Shown here: positions 18,107 to 25,900 of the stretch, piece by piece
Position numbering within the stretch: position 1 is the stretch's first letter
Layout: the number at the start of each line of letters is the position of its first letter
Origin: an uncultured SAR86 cluster bacterium
GTDB lineage: Bacteria; Pseudomonadota; Gammaproteobacteria; Magnimaribacterales; D2472
NCBI GenBank assembly: GCA_902594515.1
Contig: CACJML010000004.1
Span: 105,493-169,492 of the forward strand
DNA length: 64,000 nt
Direction of reading: 5' to 3'
Translations under genes and position numbers: made by a program
Notes under the pieces: model-generated
What the model saw: only the letters and a program-made list of their open reading frames with translations
Told to the model about the DNA's origin: nothing
Databases searched by the model: none

Positions 18107-18179
18107 GTCAGCACTCCTCTCCCCCTATGTATTGCTGACATTCTCTGGAAATAATGGAGGGCTCAATGCCCTCCTTTTT
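18107..18179 (+). ncRNA. Candidate small RNA with C-rich loop and intrinsic terminator (about 73 nt)
   Basis: The predicted transcript opens with a perfect 7 bp stem, GTCAGCA at 18107-18113 pairing with TGCTGAC at 18133-18139. This encloses a 19-nt loop that begins CTCCTCTCCCCC. A 16-nt linker follows, then a GC-rich terminator hairpin and a T5 run. The pyrimidine-rich loop resembles the anti-Shine-Dalgarno loops of C-rich bacterial small RNAs, so base pairing with ribosome binding sites is a reasonable guess. An alternative is a leader/attenuator for the downstream short ORF and peroxidase gene. I do not recognise it as a named family. Confidence 0.55.
18156..18179 (+). terminator. Rho-independent terminator of the candidate small RNA
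   Basis: GGAGGGC (18156-18162) and GCCCTCC (18168-18174) form a perfect 7 bp GC-rich stem with a 5-nt loop, followed directly by TTTTT (18175-18179). No annotated + strand gene ends here; the nearest upstream gene is on the minus strand and starts at 17911, so the terminator needs a transcript of its own. Confidence 0.8.
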
Positions 18180-18185
18180 AAAAAA

Positions 18186-18287
18186 ATGAGCAAAAAGCAA
18201 AAGAAAAAAATAATAGAATCTGTTGAAGTACTTACTTTAGTTACTCTGTTTCTTTCAAGTATTTATGCTGTTGCACCTGTAGTATAG
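18186..18287 (+). CDS. Possible small membrane protein (33 aa), uncertain
   Basis: An ATG at 18186 opens a 33-residue frame with a lysine-rich start (MSKKQKKKII) and a hydrophobic stretch (VLTLVTLFLSSIYAVAPVV) that could form one membrane helix, ending in TAG 9 bp before the peroxidase gene. The charge and hydrophobicity pattern looks protein-like. However, no Shine-Dalgarno sequence is visible and a terminator lies immediately upstream. I do not recognise it; it could be a leader for the peroxidase or chance. Confidence 0.35.
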   Translation: MSKKQKKKIIESVEVLTLVTLFLSSIYAVAPVV

Positions 18288-18296
18288 TATTTCTTT

Positions 18297-18839
18297 ATGC
18301 GCCTAGTATTAGCTTTAATAATATCTTTATGTTTTTTTGGAATCACCCAGTTTGTGAGTGCCTGCTCAGAATTGCTAGACCATGAAATCAGGTTGCTTGA
18401 TTCTGATGAAAAGTTAAATCTCTGTGAGTTAACCGGAAAATCTGTTCTTGTTGTAAACGTTGCGAGTAGATGTGGATATACAAATCAATATACTGAGTTA
18501 CAAAATTTATATGAAACTTATTCAGAGAAGGGTTTCACGGTTTTAGGTGTCCCATCAAGAGATTTCTATCAAGAATTTAGAGATGATTCCAAGGTCTCTG
18601 AATTTTGTTCAACTGAATACGGCGTAACATTCCCTATGCTAACGACCAGTAAAGTGAAAGGTTCTAAAGCACTACCATTTTTTAAGAAGCTTGCTGAAGC
18701 TTCTGGCATGGAACCTAATTGGAATTTTAATAAATACTTAATTTCAAAAGATGGCTCAACTGTAGAGGGCTTTCGATCAAAAGTTAAACCAAGTTCCGAA
18801 GAACTAATATATAAAATTAAAACTGACCTTAATAGTTAA
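18297..18839 (+). CDS. Glutathione peroxidase family protein, exported
   Basis: This 180-residue thiol peroxidase reduces hydroperoxides. The peroxidatic Cys is in NVASRCGYTNQY, with Cys rather than selenocysteine. The LGVPSRDF segment aligns with the usual GFPCNQF but lacks its cysteine, and the WNFNKYLI triad element is present. The N-terminus (MRLVLALIISLCFFGITQF) is a signal sequence, and the cysteine in FVSAC could make it a lipoprotein. Export of a GPx is less common than the cytoplasmic form. It converges on rpiA with a 4 bp overlap. Confidence 0.9.
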   Translation: MRLVLALIISLCFFGITQFVSACSELLDHEIRLLDSDEKLNLCELTGKSVLVVNVASRCGYTNQYTELQNLYETYSEKGFTVLGVPSRDFYQEFRDDSKVSEFCSTEYGVTFPMLTTSKVKGSKALPFFKKLAEASGMEPNWNFNKYLISKDGSTVEGFRSKVKPSSEELIYKIKTDLNS

Positions 18840-19471
18840 GCAGTTAGAATCTTGTTAGGTTTTCTGATAGCAAATATCCCATTTTCAACAACACCTGGTA
18901 TTGAATTTATCTGAATTTCCATATCTTTTGGATTTGATAAATCAAGTTTTGAAACGTCAATGATATGATTGTCTTGATCTGTAATGACACCGTTCCTATA
19001 AGTTGGAATTCCTCCTAGTTTTAAAATTTCTCTTGAAACAAAACTTCTACTTTCGATCAAAACTTCAACAGGAACACCAAAATCTCCTAGACATTCAACA
19101 TGCTTTGATTGATCTACAATACAAATAAACTGATTTGATGCCGAGGCAACCAATTTTTCTCTTGTGTGAGCTCCACCACCGCCCTTAATTAAGTTATGTG
19201 ATGGATCAACTTCATCAGCTCCATCGATATAAAAGTGAATTTCATTTACATCATTAAGACTAAAAATCTCTACATTAAACTCTTTAAGAAGTAGGGTAGA
19301 AGCCTCAGAGCTAGATACGGCACCTTTAAACTGAATGTTACTTTGTTTTAAGATCTCGATGAAGCAATTGACTGTGGATCCGGTTCCAATCCCTAATATA
19401 GATTCTTTATTTATTTGAGGAGCCATTTCCTCAAACGCCTTTTTAGCAACCTGCACCTTTGCGTCACTCAT
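18836..19471 (-). CDS. rpiA: Ribose-5-phosphate isomerase A
   Basis: This 211-residue enzyme (E. coli 219) interconverts ribose-5-phosphate and ribulose-5-phosphate in the pentose phosphate pathway. Motifs are LGIGTGSTVNCF, FYIDGADEVDPSHNLIKGGGGAHTREK and a PVEV segment. It is divergent from ilvA across 33 bp, the arrangement seen in Pseudomonas. The shared gap contains one TATAAT-like element readable on both strands. Confidence 0.96.
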   Translation of the reverse strand: MSDAKVQVAKKAFEEMAPQINKESILGIGTGSTVNCFIEILKQSNIQFKGAVSSSEASTLLLKEFNVEIFSLNDVNEIHFYIDGADEVDPSHNLIKGGGGAHTREKLVASASNQFICIVDQSKHVECLGDFGVPVEVLIESRSFVSREILKLGGIPTYRNGVITDQDNHIIDVSKLDLSNPKDMEIQINSIPGVVENGIFAIRKPNKILTA

Positions 19472-19476
19472 ACTTG

Positions 19477-19482
19477 TATAAT
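19477..19482. promoter_or_regulatory. Possible -10 element in the rpiA/ilvA divergent gap
   Basis: GTATAATAA in the 33 bp gap gives TATAAT on the + strand, 22 bp before the ilvA ATG, and TTATTATAC on the minus strand close to the rpiA start. No convincing -35 element is visible for either direction. Because the gap is so short, at least one promoter must use this segment. Confidence 0.3.
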
Positions 19483-19504
19483 AAACAAAATATTAGCTTT
19501 TACT

Positions 19505-21049
19505 ATGCGTTTAAAAATAAAAAAAACGGGATCATTCAAGCAATCTAAGAAGTATATTGATTTAATTAATCAGGCCACTGTTTATGATACTGCTATTAAG
19601 ACCCCGATTACTTTTGCTAAAAATATTTCTAAGAAATTAGCTAATGACGTTTTCTTAAAAAGGGAGGACTTGCAACCAGTTTTTTCTTTTAAAAATAGAG
19701 GTGCTTACAACAAGATTTCACAATTGTCTGCATCACAAAAAAAACTAGGAGTTATAGCTGCATCTGCTGGAAATCATGCTCAGGGCGTTGCTAATGCATC
19801 ACAAAAATTAAAGATCCCATGTTTAATTGTTATGCCTGAAACAACTCCAGAAATTAAAATCCAATCCGTACAATCATTTGGCTCAAAAATCCTTTTACAT
19901 GGTGATAACTATAATCAGGCATACAAAAAGGCATCTCAGATTGCTAAGGATAAAGGGATGGAGTTAATTCCTGCCTTTGATGACCCGCTAACTATTGCGG
20001 GGCAGGGTACGATAGGTAAGGAGATTGAATCCGAGAAAGAAGCTTTTGATGCCGTATTTGTCCCAGTTGGTGGAGGAGGCCTACTAGCAGGTGTATCAGC
20101 TTGGATTGCTCAACATTCACCAAAAACTAAAGTCTATGGTGTAGAAGTAGAAGATTCAGCATGTCTCTTGGAAGCAGTTAAATTTAATAAGCGTGTAAAA
20201 CTAAGAGAAGTTGGACTGTTTGCAGACGGTGTAGCTGTTGAACAAATTGGTAAACATACTTTTGAAGTAATTAAAGAGTGTGTAGACGGTGTCATTACTG
20301 TGTCAATTGATGAAGTTTGTGCTGCCGTAAAAGATATATTTGAAGACACCAGAGTTTTATCTGAGCCGGCAGGGGCATTGGCTCTTGCTGGTTTAAAAAA
20401 GTACTGTAAAAAAATTAATAATAAGAAATTAATTGCAATTAGCAGTGGCGCAAATATAAATTTTGAAAGACTCAGCTATATTGTTGAGAGATCTGAAGTA
20501 GGTGAAGATCGTGAGAAATTATTGAGTATAAAGATCCCTGAAAAACCAGGGAGTTTCCTAAAGTTATGCAGAATATTTGGAAAGTCACAGATTACCGAAT
20601 TTAATTACCGTTTTTCTGATCAAGCAGAGGCACACGTATTGGTTGGCATTCGTCTAAAAAATGATAATGCTTTCAAAACATTAAGAGCAAAGTTAAAAAA
20701 AAGTCGCTTCTCGTATTCCGACTTAACTCGCAGCGTTATTTCTAACGATCATTTACGTCATATGATCGGAGGCCACTTAATTAAAGCCAACAATTTAAAT
20801 GAAAGACTGTTTAGATGTAAGTTTCCTGTGAAACCAGGTGCTTTATTGGATTTTCTTAAAGCCTTTGGATCCGAAAGAAATATCTCACTTTTTCATTACC
20901 GAAATCTTGGAGCTGCATTTGCAAATGTTTTAATTGGTATCCAGGAAGAAACGGGTAAACAAAAATCTCTAATCAAGCATCTTCGGTCACTTGATTATGA
21001 GTTTATCGAAGAGTCTGACAATGTCGGCTACATAAATTTTTTGAAATGA
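19505..21049 (+). CDS. ilvA: Threonine ammonia-lyase (threonine dehydratase), biosynthetic
   Basis: This PLP enzyme converts threonine to 2-oxobutanoate, the first step of isoleucine synthesis. Starting at 19505 it is 514 residues, identical in length to E. coli IlvA. PLP Lys lies in FSFKNRGAY and the phosphate-binding loop is PVGGGGLLAG. Two C-terminal ACT-like domains (KIPEKPGSFLKL and KFPVKPGALLDFL) indicate feedback control by isoleucine. A 30-codon upstream extension is open but would run through the rpiA start region and carries no conserved sequence. Its stop overlaps the epoxide hydrolase start (ATGA). Confidence 0.95.
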   Translation: MRLKIKKTGSFKQSKKYIDLINQATVYDTAIKTPITFAKNISKKLANDVFLKREDLQPVFSFKNRGAYNKISQLSASQKKLGVIAASAGNHAQGVANASQKLKIPCLIVMPETTPEIKIQSVQSFGSKILLHGDNYNQAYKKASQIAKDKGMELIPAFDDPLTIAGQGTIGKEIESEKEAFDAVFVPVGGGGLLAGVSAWIAQHSPKTKVYGVEVEDSACLLEAVKFNKRVKLREVGLFADGVAVEQIGKHTFEVIKECVDGVITVSIDEVCAAVKDIFEDTRVLSEPAGALALAGLKKYCKKINNKKLIAISSGANINFERLSYIVERSEVGEDREKLLSIKIPEKPGSFLKLCRIFGKSQITEFNYRFSDQAEAHVLVGIRLKNDNAFKTLRAKLKKSRFSYSDLTRSVISNDHLRHMIGGHLIKANNLNERLFRCKFPVKPGALLDFLKAFGSERNISLFHYRNLGAAFANVLIGIQEETGKQKSLIKHLRSLDYEFIEESDNVGYINFLK

Positions 21050-22185
21050 AAAATATAAAAGAATTTGAAGTTTATGTCCCGCAATCAAAAATTGATTTAC
21101 TGCATGAAAAGATAGCGCTCACTCGATGGCCAGATGAATTAAATGATAATAAGTGGTCCCTCGGAACAAGCCTAGATTATTTAAAAAAAGCTACGCATGC
21201 TTGGGTTAATGATTTTAGTTGGCGAGATCATGAAGCTTTAATCAATAATGCTGGTAGCCATATGTTCCATTCAAGTTCAGGGTTAGATATCCACTTTCTT
21301 CATAGTAAATCAAAACATAAAAATGCATACCCCTTAGTGATGACGCATGGTTGGCCAGGGAGTGTGCAGGAGTTTTTATCGATCATACCGATCCTAAATG
21401 AAGGAATAGATGGAGTTTCTTTTGATGTTGTATGTCCTTCAATGCCTGGTTATGGATTTTCTTCTAAGCCAAATGATTTTGGAATGAACTCTCAGGAAAT
21501 TGCAAAGATTAACCATGAACTTATGCTTGCTCTCGGATATAAAAAATATATAGCTCAAGGTGGTGATTGGGGTGCAACAGTGAGTAAGTGGATGGCAGAT
21601 CAGTTCAAGGATAGCTGTGAAGCCTTGCATTTAAATTTAGTTCTTGCCTGGCCACCTGACAGTGATGATCCTATGCAAGGAGTTACCGAGGAAGAGATTG
21701 AAGGGATGAAAAATTTTGAGAAATATCAAGAGAAGGGGTTTGGTTACTTTGCTATTCAAAGCACAAAACCTCAAACCGTTGCTTATGGTTTAAATGATTC
21801 TCCAGTAGGTCTAGCTGCATGGATTATCGAAAAGTTTCATGCCTGGACTGACGATGATTCAGATCAATTGGTTATACCTCTTGATCATGTACTCAGCATT
21901 GTTTCACTCTATTGGTATACAGAAACTATTTCCTCATCGATGAGGCTTTATTATGAGAATGGTCAAACAGGTTTTTCTTTTGACTACGTAGACCAACCTA
22001 CAGGCTGTGCAGTTTTTGATCATGAGATCGCAAAGCCTCCCAAGGCATGGGCTAAGAAAATATACAACATAATGCATTGGGACACCCACTCAGGAGGTCA
22101 TTTTGCTGCAATGGAAAATCCTAAGATTCTTGCCGAAAGCATTGTAAATCTTGTTAAAAAAGGTGATTTATCAGCAGGCAAATAA
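21046..22185 (+). CDS. Epoxide hydrolase (EHN-type alpha/beta hydrolase)
   Basis: This 379-residue protein has the N-terminal EHN domain of microsomal-type epoxide hydrolases (about residues 1-100), then an alpha/beta hydrolase core. The oxyanion-hole HGWPGS, the nucleophile loop GGDWGATVS (Asp) and the C-terminal SGGHFAAMENP (catalytic His) are visible. It should open epoxides to diols by way of an ester intermediate; the substrate is unknown. Its coupling to ilvA looks positional rather than functional. It converges on ygfA. Confidence 0.92.
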   Translation: MKNIKEFEVYVPQSKIDLLHEKIALTRWPDELNDNKWSLGTSLDYLKKATHAWVNDFSWRDHEALINNAGSHMFHSSSGLDIHFLHSKSKHKNAYPLVMTHGWPGSVQEFLSIIPILNEGIDGVSFDVVCPSMPGYGFSSKPNDFGMNSQEIAKINHELMLALGYKKYIAQGGDWGATVSKWMADQFKDSCEALHLNLVLAWPPDSDDPMQGVTEEEIEGMKNFEKYQEKGFGYFAIQSTKPQTVAYGLNDSPVGLAAWIIEKFHAWTDDDSDQLVIPLDHVLSIVSLYWYTETISSSMRLYYENGQTGFSFDYVDQPTGCAVFDHEIAKPPKAWAKKIYNIMHWDTHSGGHFAAMENPKILAESIVNLVKKGDLSAGK

Positions 22186-22710
22186 TCCGTTTTCATTACA
22201 AATGTAGTCCATTGGAACATCATGAGGCTCACTATCAAATGATAGATTTTGAAATTCGAAAGCAATTCCTATTTTTTTAGCATCACTTGAGGATAGGGCT
22301 TTATCATAATATCCGCCCCCATAACCCAATCTATTTCCTGACTTGTTGTAAGCCAGGCAAGGACATATAAATAATTCAATGTCATTAACTGAAATCTCTT
22401 CATTATCAGTTTCTTTAATGCCGAATTTGTTTACAACAAAAGTATCATCAACTTTATGTAGGGTAAAAACCATTCTGCTTGCAATAATTTTTGGAAGAAC
22501 AATTGATTTTTTTAAATCAAAACAACTCTTAATAATATAACTTGTGTCCACCTCATTTTTTATAGGTAAATAGCAAGCAATCAGGTTTGCTTCTTGAAAA
22601 ATTTCAGATTTAACAATATTTTTTTGTATTTTTTTTGATCGATCAAGGTACTTATCTTGAGAGAGATGTAGCCTCCGATTAAGTTGTGATTTTCTTAAGT
22701 CAGATTTCAC
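22171..22710 (-). CDS. ygfA: 5-formyltetrahydrofolate cyclo-ligase
   Basis: The enzyme converts 5-formyl-THF to 5,10-methenyl-THF using ATP. The key motif is GNRLGYGGGYYDKAL near the C-terminus, and KSDLRKSQLNRRLHLSQ is a typical N-terminus. I chose the GTG at 22710 (179 aa). A longer GTG start at 22737 would lie inside the 3' end of the 6S RNA. The order zapA-6S RNA-ygfA is the classic gammaproteobacterial one, with ygfA expressed at least partly by readthrough of 6S. Confidence 0.92.
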   Translation of the reverse strand: MKSDLRKSQLNRRLHLSQDKYLDRSKKIQKNIVKSEIFQEANLIACYLPIKNEVDTSYIIKSCFDLKKSIVLPKIIASRMVFTLHKVDDTFVVNKFGIKETDNEEISVNDIELFICPCLAYNKSGNRLGYGGGYYDKALSSSDAKKIGIAFEFQNLSFDSEPHDVPMDYICNENGLFAC

Positions 22711-22723
22711 GATTACGGAGGCT

Positions 22724-22890
22724 AAAAACCAATTCACCGCTACACATTTTTTCCTGAACCGAAAGTCCAGGTGGCAAAGCTCTTATCGAATCAGGCTTCC
22801 CTAAGGTATTGCTCAACATCGACAGTGGAATATTGCCTATCATTTAAGTATCGGTTCAAAGATATCGAATGTATTGGCAAATGAACCAGT
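22724..22890 (-). ncRNA. ssrS: 6S RNA
   Basis: This RNA inhibits sigma-70 RNA polymerase by mimicking an open promoter. It lies between zapA and ygfA. Read on the minus strand it begins ACTGGTTCA, which pairs (with wobbles) with TGAATTGGT at the 3' end just before a T5 run. An internal TTGAACCGA/TCGGTTCA stem flanks the central region. Blocks align with E. coli 6S: GTTGAGCA, GGGAAGCCT and CACCTGGACTTTCGGTTCAGG, which corresponds to CACCTTGAACCAAGGGTTCAAGG. The length of about 167 nt is slightly short. Ends are predicted from the TATAAT and the T-run. Confidence 0.87.
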
Positions 22891-22896
22891 GTTTAA

Positions 22897-22902
22897 ATTA
22901 TA
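22897..22902 (-). promoter_or_regulatory. -10 element of the 6S RNA promoter
   Basis: The minus strand reads a perfect TATAAT here, placing the start at about 22890, exactly where the closing stem of 6S RNA begins. No good -35 hexamer is found at the right spacing; TGTTGA 16 bp upstream is the nearest and is weak. Confidence 0.5.
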
Positions 22903-22946
22903 CATCTTAAAATTGATTTCAACATGCAGGATTTTTTCAAGCAAGA

Positions 22947-23207
22947 TTAATTCAAGGCATCATCAATGGATGAGATTATTTGATTAATTTTATTTGAATC
23001 ATCCTCACTTACTTGCGTTCCCTTAAGTGACTGAAACGCTAGATTAAGTGCTGCCAAAATTAGCGCATTGCCTTTATCGGGGATCTGTTCAATCTCTTTG
23101 TTTAGAATTGTTGAAGCCTCTAATAGAAGTGGCTTATCCTCAGGAGGACAAGCAATTGAAATATCTCTTCCCATCACACGTATCGATAGGATCTCTTTAT
23201 CACTCAT
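22947..23207 (-). CDS. zapA: Cell division protein ZapA
   Basis: This 86-residue protein promotes FtsZ bundling at the division ring. The N-terminal globular part (ILSIRVMGRDISIACPPEDKPLLLEA) matches ZapA, and the C-terminal half is a coiled coil containing NALILAALNLAFQ. It overlaps the upstream coiled-coil gene by 8 bp and is followed by 6S RNA. Confidence 0.93.
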   Translation of the reverse strand: MSDKEILSIRVMGRDISIACPPEDKPLLLEASTILNKEIEQIPDKGNALILAALNLAFQSLKGTQVSEDDSNKINQIISSIDDALN

Positions 23208-23403
23208 GTTCAGATCTTGATTGCAGCTTAGCTAGGTCTCTCTTTAAGGACTCAATTTCTTGTGCCTGTAAGATTTTATTTTCTTTCCAAACCCTTTCCT
23301 GTTTGATGTAGTGATCAATGATTCCTTTTTGCTCATTGAACCTATTGAGCAAGTCATTTACTTTTTTAATTAGGTCGGAGAGCCCTGTTTCTTTCGATTC
23401 CAT
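23200..23403 (-). CDS. TIGR02449-type small coiled-coil protein (ZapB-like)
   Basis: This 67-residue, almost wholly coiled-coil protein (VNDLLNRFNEQKGIIDHYI... and ESLKRDLAKLQSR) lies directly upstream of zapA. That is where gammaproteobacteria carry a TIGR02449 protein of presumed division function. No membrane segment is present. It is divergent from pepP, with 68 bp between the starts. Confidence 0.85.
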   Translation of the reverse strand: MESKETGLSDLIKKVNDLLNRFNEQKGIIDHYIKQERVWKENKILQAQEIESLKRDLAKLQSRSEHE

Positions 23404-23471
23404 TAAATATCAGTTTAAATCTTAGATGTAATTTAGGGAAGTTTGATAGAAAAAAAGAGTAAAATGCTTTT

Positions 23472-24770
23472 ATGAACACTATGTTTGCAGACAGAAGAAA
23501 GGCAGTTGGCAGTGCAATGGGTCCGAATGCATGCCTACTGATTGCAAGTAATGATCATGTTTCACGGAACATTCATCATACTTACTCTTTTAGACAGGAC
23601 AGTTATTTTTGGTATCTATCCGGGTTTAATGAGTCAGATTCCATAATAGTTATTAAAACTGATAGCGAGGCAAACTTAAGCTCCTATATGTATGTTCCTC
23701 CTAAAGATGAACATTCAGAACTTTGGGACGGATATCGTGCTGGACCTAAAGGCGCTGTGGACGACTATGGATTTTCTAAGGGATACAACAACCATGAGGC
23801 AGATCAAACCATTCCAGATTTATTGGCAGGATGTAATAAGGTTTTTTCATTAATTGGTTACAAAGAAGATTTTTCTAAGAGGGTTGCAGGTTGGGTTAAG
23901 CAGGCAAGATTGAAAGATCGCCATACTGCAGCCATCGAACACCTTGATGCTGGGCCATTTTTATCCTCGTTAAGGCGAGTTAAATCAGAAAAAGAAATCC
24001 AATTAATGAAAAAGGGTTGTGAGATTTCCGCACAAGCGCATAAAGCAGCCATGCAATTTGTTGCTCCCAATATGAATGAGCAAAGTCTTGAAGCGTTTTA
24101 TTTATATAAATTTGCTGAGCAAGGCTCAAGGTTTCCTGCTTATACACCAATTGTTGCGGGTGGTGAACATGCTTGCATTTTGCATTATGTTGAGAATGAT
24201 CAAACCTTAAATGATGGTGATCTAGTTTTAGTTGATGCAGGTGGAGAATATGAATGTTATGCGTCAGACATCACAAGAACATATCCTGTGAATGGAAAAT
24301 TTAGTGATGAGCAGCTAGCAGTTTATAAGGTTGTTTTGGAGGCTCACAAACAAGCCATTGAGGCGGTCAAAACAGGGAATCATATTATGCAGCCTCAAGA
24401 AATTTCTGAACAAGTTATTACTGAGGGATTGGTTGATTTGGGCATACTTGATGGAAAAACCGAAGATTTATTGGAAGAGGGCGCTCACAAAAACTTTTAC
24501 ATGCATAAAGTTGGCCATTGGATAGGCCTAGATACACATGATGTGGGAGCTTACTCAGATGGTAATAATTTCACTAATTATGAGGCAGGAATGGTGCAAA
24601 CCATTGAGCCAGGAATTTATATTTCTAGCAAAAGCTCTGTTGATGAAAAATGGAAGGGGATCGGGGTTCGAATCGAAGACAATATTCTTATTACCGATCA
24701 AGGCAATGAAAACCTTACACAAAGCGCTCCAGTAGATCCAAAAGAAATTGAAGCCCTGATGTCTTCATAA
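23472..24770 (+). CDS. pepP: Xaa-Pro aminopeptidase
   Basis: This 432-residue M24 metallopeptidase removes N-terminal residues before proline. The N-terminal domain contains FRQDSYFWYLSGF. Metal ligands in the pita-bread fold are Asp and Asp in DAGGEYECYASDITRTYP, His in KVGHWIGLDTHDVG, Glu in TIEPGIYI and Glu in RIEDNILIT. A second ATG three codons in (23481) is equally plausible. A TAAAAT at 23460-23465 sits so close to the start that the message may be nearly leaderless. ubiH follows 5 bp later. Confidence 0.95.
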   Translation: MNTMFADRRKAVGSAMGPNACLLIASNDHVSRNIHHTYSFRQDSYFWYLSGFNESDSIIVIKTDSEANLSSYMYVPPKDEHSELWDGYRAGPKGAVDDYGFSKGYNNHEADQTIPDLLAGCNKVFSLIGYKEDFSKRVAGWVKQARLKDRHTAAIEHLDAGPFLSSLRRVKSEKEIQLMKKGCEISAQAHKAAMQFVAPNMNEQSLEAFYLYKFAEQGSRFPAYTPIVAGGEHACILHYVENDQTLNDGDLVLVDAGGEYECYASDITRTYPVNGKFSDEQLAVYKVVLEAHKQAIEAVKTGNHIMQPQEISEQVITEGLVDLGILDGKTEDLLEEGAHKNFYMHKVGHWIGLDTHDVGAYSDGNNFTNYEAGMVQTIEPGIYISSKSSVDEKWKGIGVRIEDNILITDQGNENLTQSAPVDPKEIEALMSS

Positions 24771-24775
24771 ATTCA

Positions 24776-25837
24776 ATGAGTATTTTAATTGCAGGCAATG
24801 GTATTGTTGCAAAAATACTTTCAATCAAATTAAAACAATCAGGCATTTCATCACAGATCCTTGAGGGGGATCCTAAGCATTACCAAAATATTAGAACCAT
24901 TACTCTCAATCCTGCATCGATAGATTTTTTGAATAGCTTGGATTTAGGAATTTCAAAAGCTGAGGTTCAAGATATTCATGTTTATGATGCAGAGGGCAGT
25001 GGCCGGATTTCTTTTTCAAGTGATGACATTACCGAAGATTACCTTGCCAAGGTAGTTTTTTACGATGAACTAAATAATGCTTTGGCCAGAAATAATTTTA
25101 ATTTTTTCTCAAAGAATGATCTTGAACAAAATAAAAAATCCACTGATCTGGTTATTTACTGTGATTCAAATCAGCAAAACATGCTCGGTGTTAAAGAGGC
25201 CCAAAGTTATGAGCAAATCGGTCATACATTTTTGGTCTCTAGCAATGACTTAAATGATAACTCGGCAAAGCAATATTTTTATAAAAATGAAATTTTTGCG
25301 ATTATGCCAACTAATAAAAATAATTTATTTACTGTTGTTTGGTCGATTCCAAAAGCTCATGCGTCATCTGATAAAGAGTCAGTTAAGAAAAGTCTCTCAA
25401 AGATTTCTAAGAAATTTAATCTCAAATTAAAACTTGAAAGTGAGATTGTTTCATTCCCCTTGTCGCATCATCACACAAAAGATTATGTTAAGCCTGGCCA
25501 ATGTATTTTGGCTGATGCCGCACATTCAATCCACCCCCTTGCAGGGCAAGGACTCAATCTCGGTATTGCAGATGCAAGTGTTCTTTTAGAAGAACTTGTC
25601 AAAGCTAGAAATGCAAATCTTTCGTTTGGAGATATCTCTGTTCTTAAAAGATATGAAATCAGACGAAGAACAATCAACAAGTCTATGTTGTCGGGCATTA
25701 ATCTCCTCAACGGTTTATTCAAAGCAGACAATCTTTATTTAAGATTTGTCAGAAATAGGGGTCTTAGCCTGGTAGATAATGTTCCTCAATTGAAAAAATT
25801 TTTTATAAAAAATGCAATAGGAGAGATAAGATTTTAA
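24776..25837 (+). CDS. ubiH: UbiH/UbiF-family FAD-dependent hydroxylase
   Basis: This 353-residue flavin monooxygenase probably hydroxylates the ubiquinone ring. The N-terminal dinucleotide loop is LIAGNGIVAKIL and the UbiH signature is ILADAAHSIHPLAGQGLNLGI. It is about 40 residues shorter than E. coli UbiH and shows weaker motifs in the middle. The usual downstream paralogue (ubiI/visC) is missing, so this enzyme may act at more than one position; that is inference. The pepP-ubiH order is conserved in gammaproteobacteria. Confidence 0.88.
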   Translation: MSILIAGNGIVAKILSIKLKQSGISSQILEGDPKHYQNIRTITLNPASIDFLNSLDLGISKAEVQDIHVYDAEGSGRISFSSDDITEDYLAKVVFYDELNNALARNNFNFFSKNDLEQNKKSTDLVIYCDSNQQNMLGVKEAQSYEQIGHTFLVSSNDLNDNSAKQYFYKNEIFAIMPTNKNNLFTVVWSIPKAHASSDKESVKKSLSKISKKFNLKLKLESEIVSFPLSHHHTKDYVKPGQCILADAAHSIHPLAGQGLNLGIADASVLLEELVKARNANLSFGDISVLKRYEIRRRTINKSMLSGINLLNGLFKADNLYLRFVRNRGLSLVDNVPQLKKFFIKNAIGEIRF

Positions 25838-25849
25838 GCATTCCAATGC

Positions 25850-25884
25850 TTGCACCTTAAAATGAGAATGATTATCATTCTCAT
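25850..25884 (+). promoter_or_regulatory. Iron-regulated promoter with Fur box over the -10 element
   Basis: Positions 25862-25884 form a perfect 11-1-11 palindrome (ATGAGAATGAT, T, ATCATTCTCAT) matching the Fur box. A promoter TTGCAC (25850-25855), 17 bp spacer and TATCAT (25873-25878) places the -10 inside the palindrome. Fur-Fe2+ would therefore block RNA polymerase directly. The predicted start is near 25885, 16 bp before the ATG of the iron-binding protein. Confidence 0.85.
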
Positions 25885-25900
25885 CAATACTTTTTAAACA

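Noticed and set aside
18103..18138. An 11-codon ORF (MSQHSSPPMYC) overlapping the small RNA
   Set aside because: Its ATG lies upstream of the predicted transcript start, there is no ribosome binding site, and the sequence is explained by the stem and C-rich loop.
19415..19504. Longer ilvA start adding 30 codons
   Set aside because: It would run through the rpiA 5' region, has no conserved residues, and the ATG at 19505 gives exactly the E. coli length.
22711..22737. GTG start of ygfA at 22737
   Set aside because: It falls within the predicted 6S RNA 3' end, and the conserved part begins at the later GTG.
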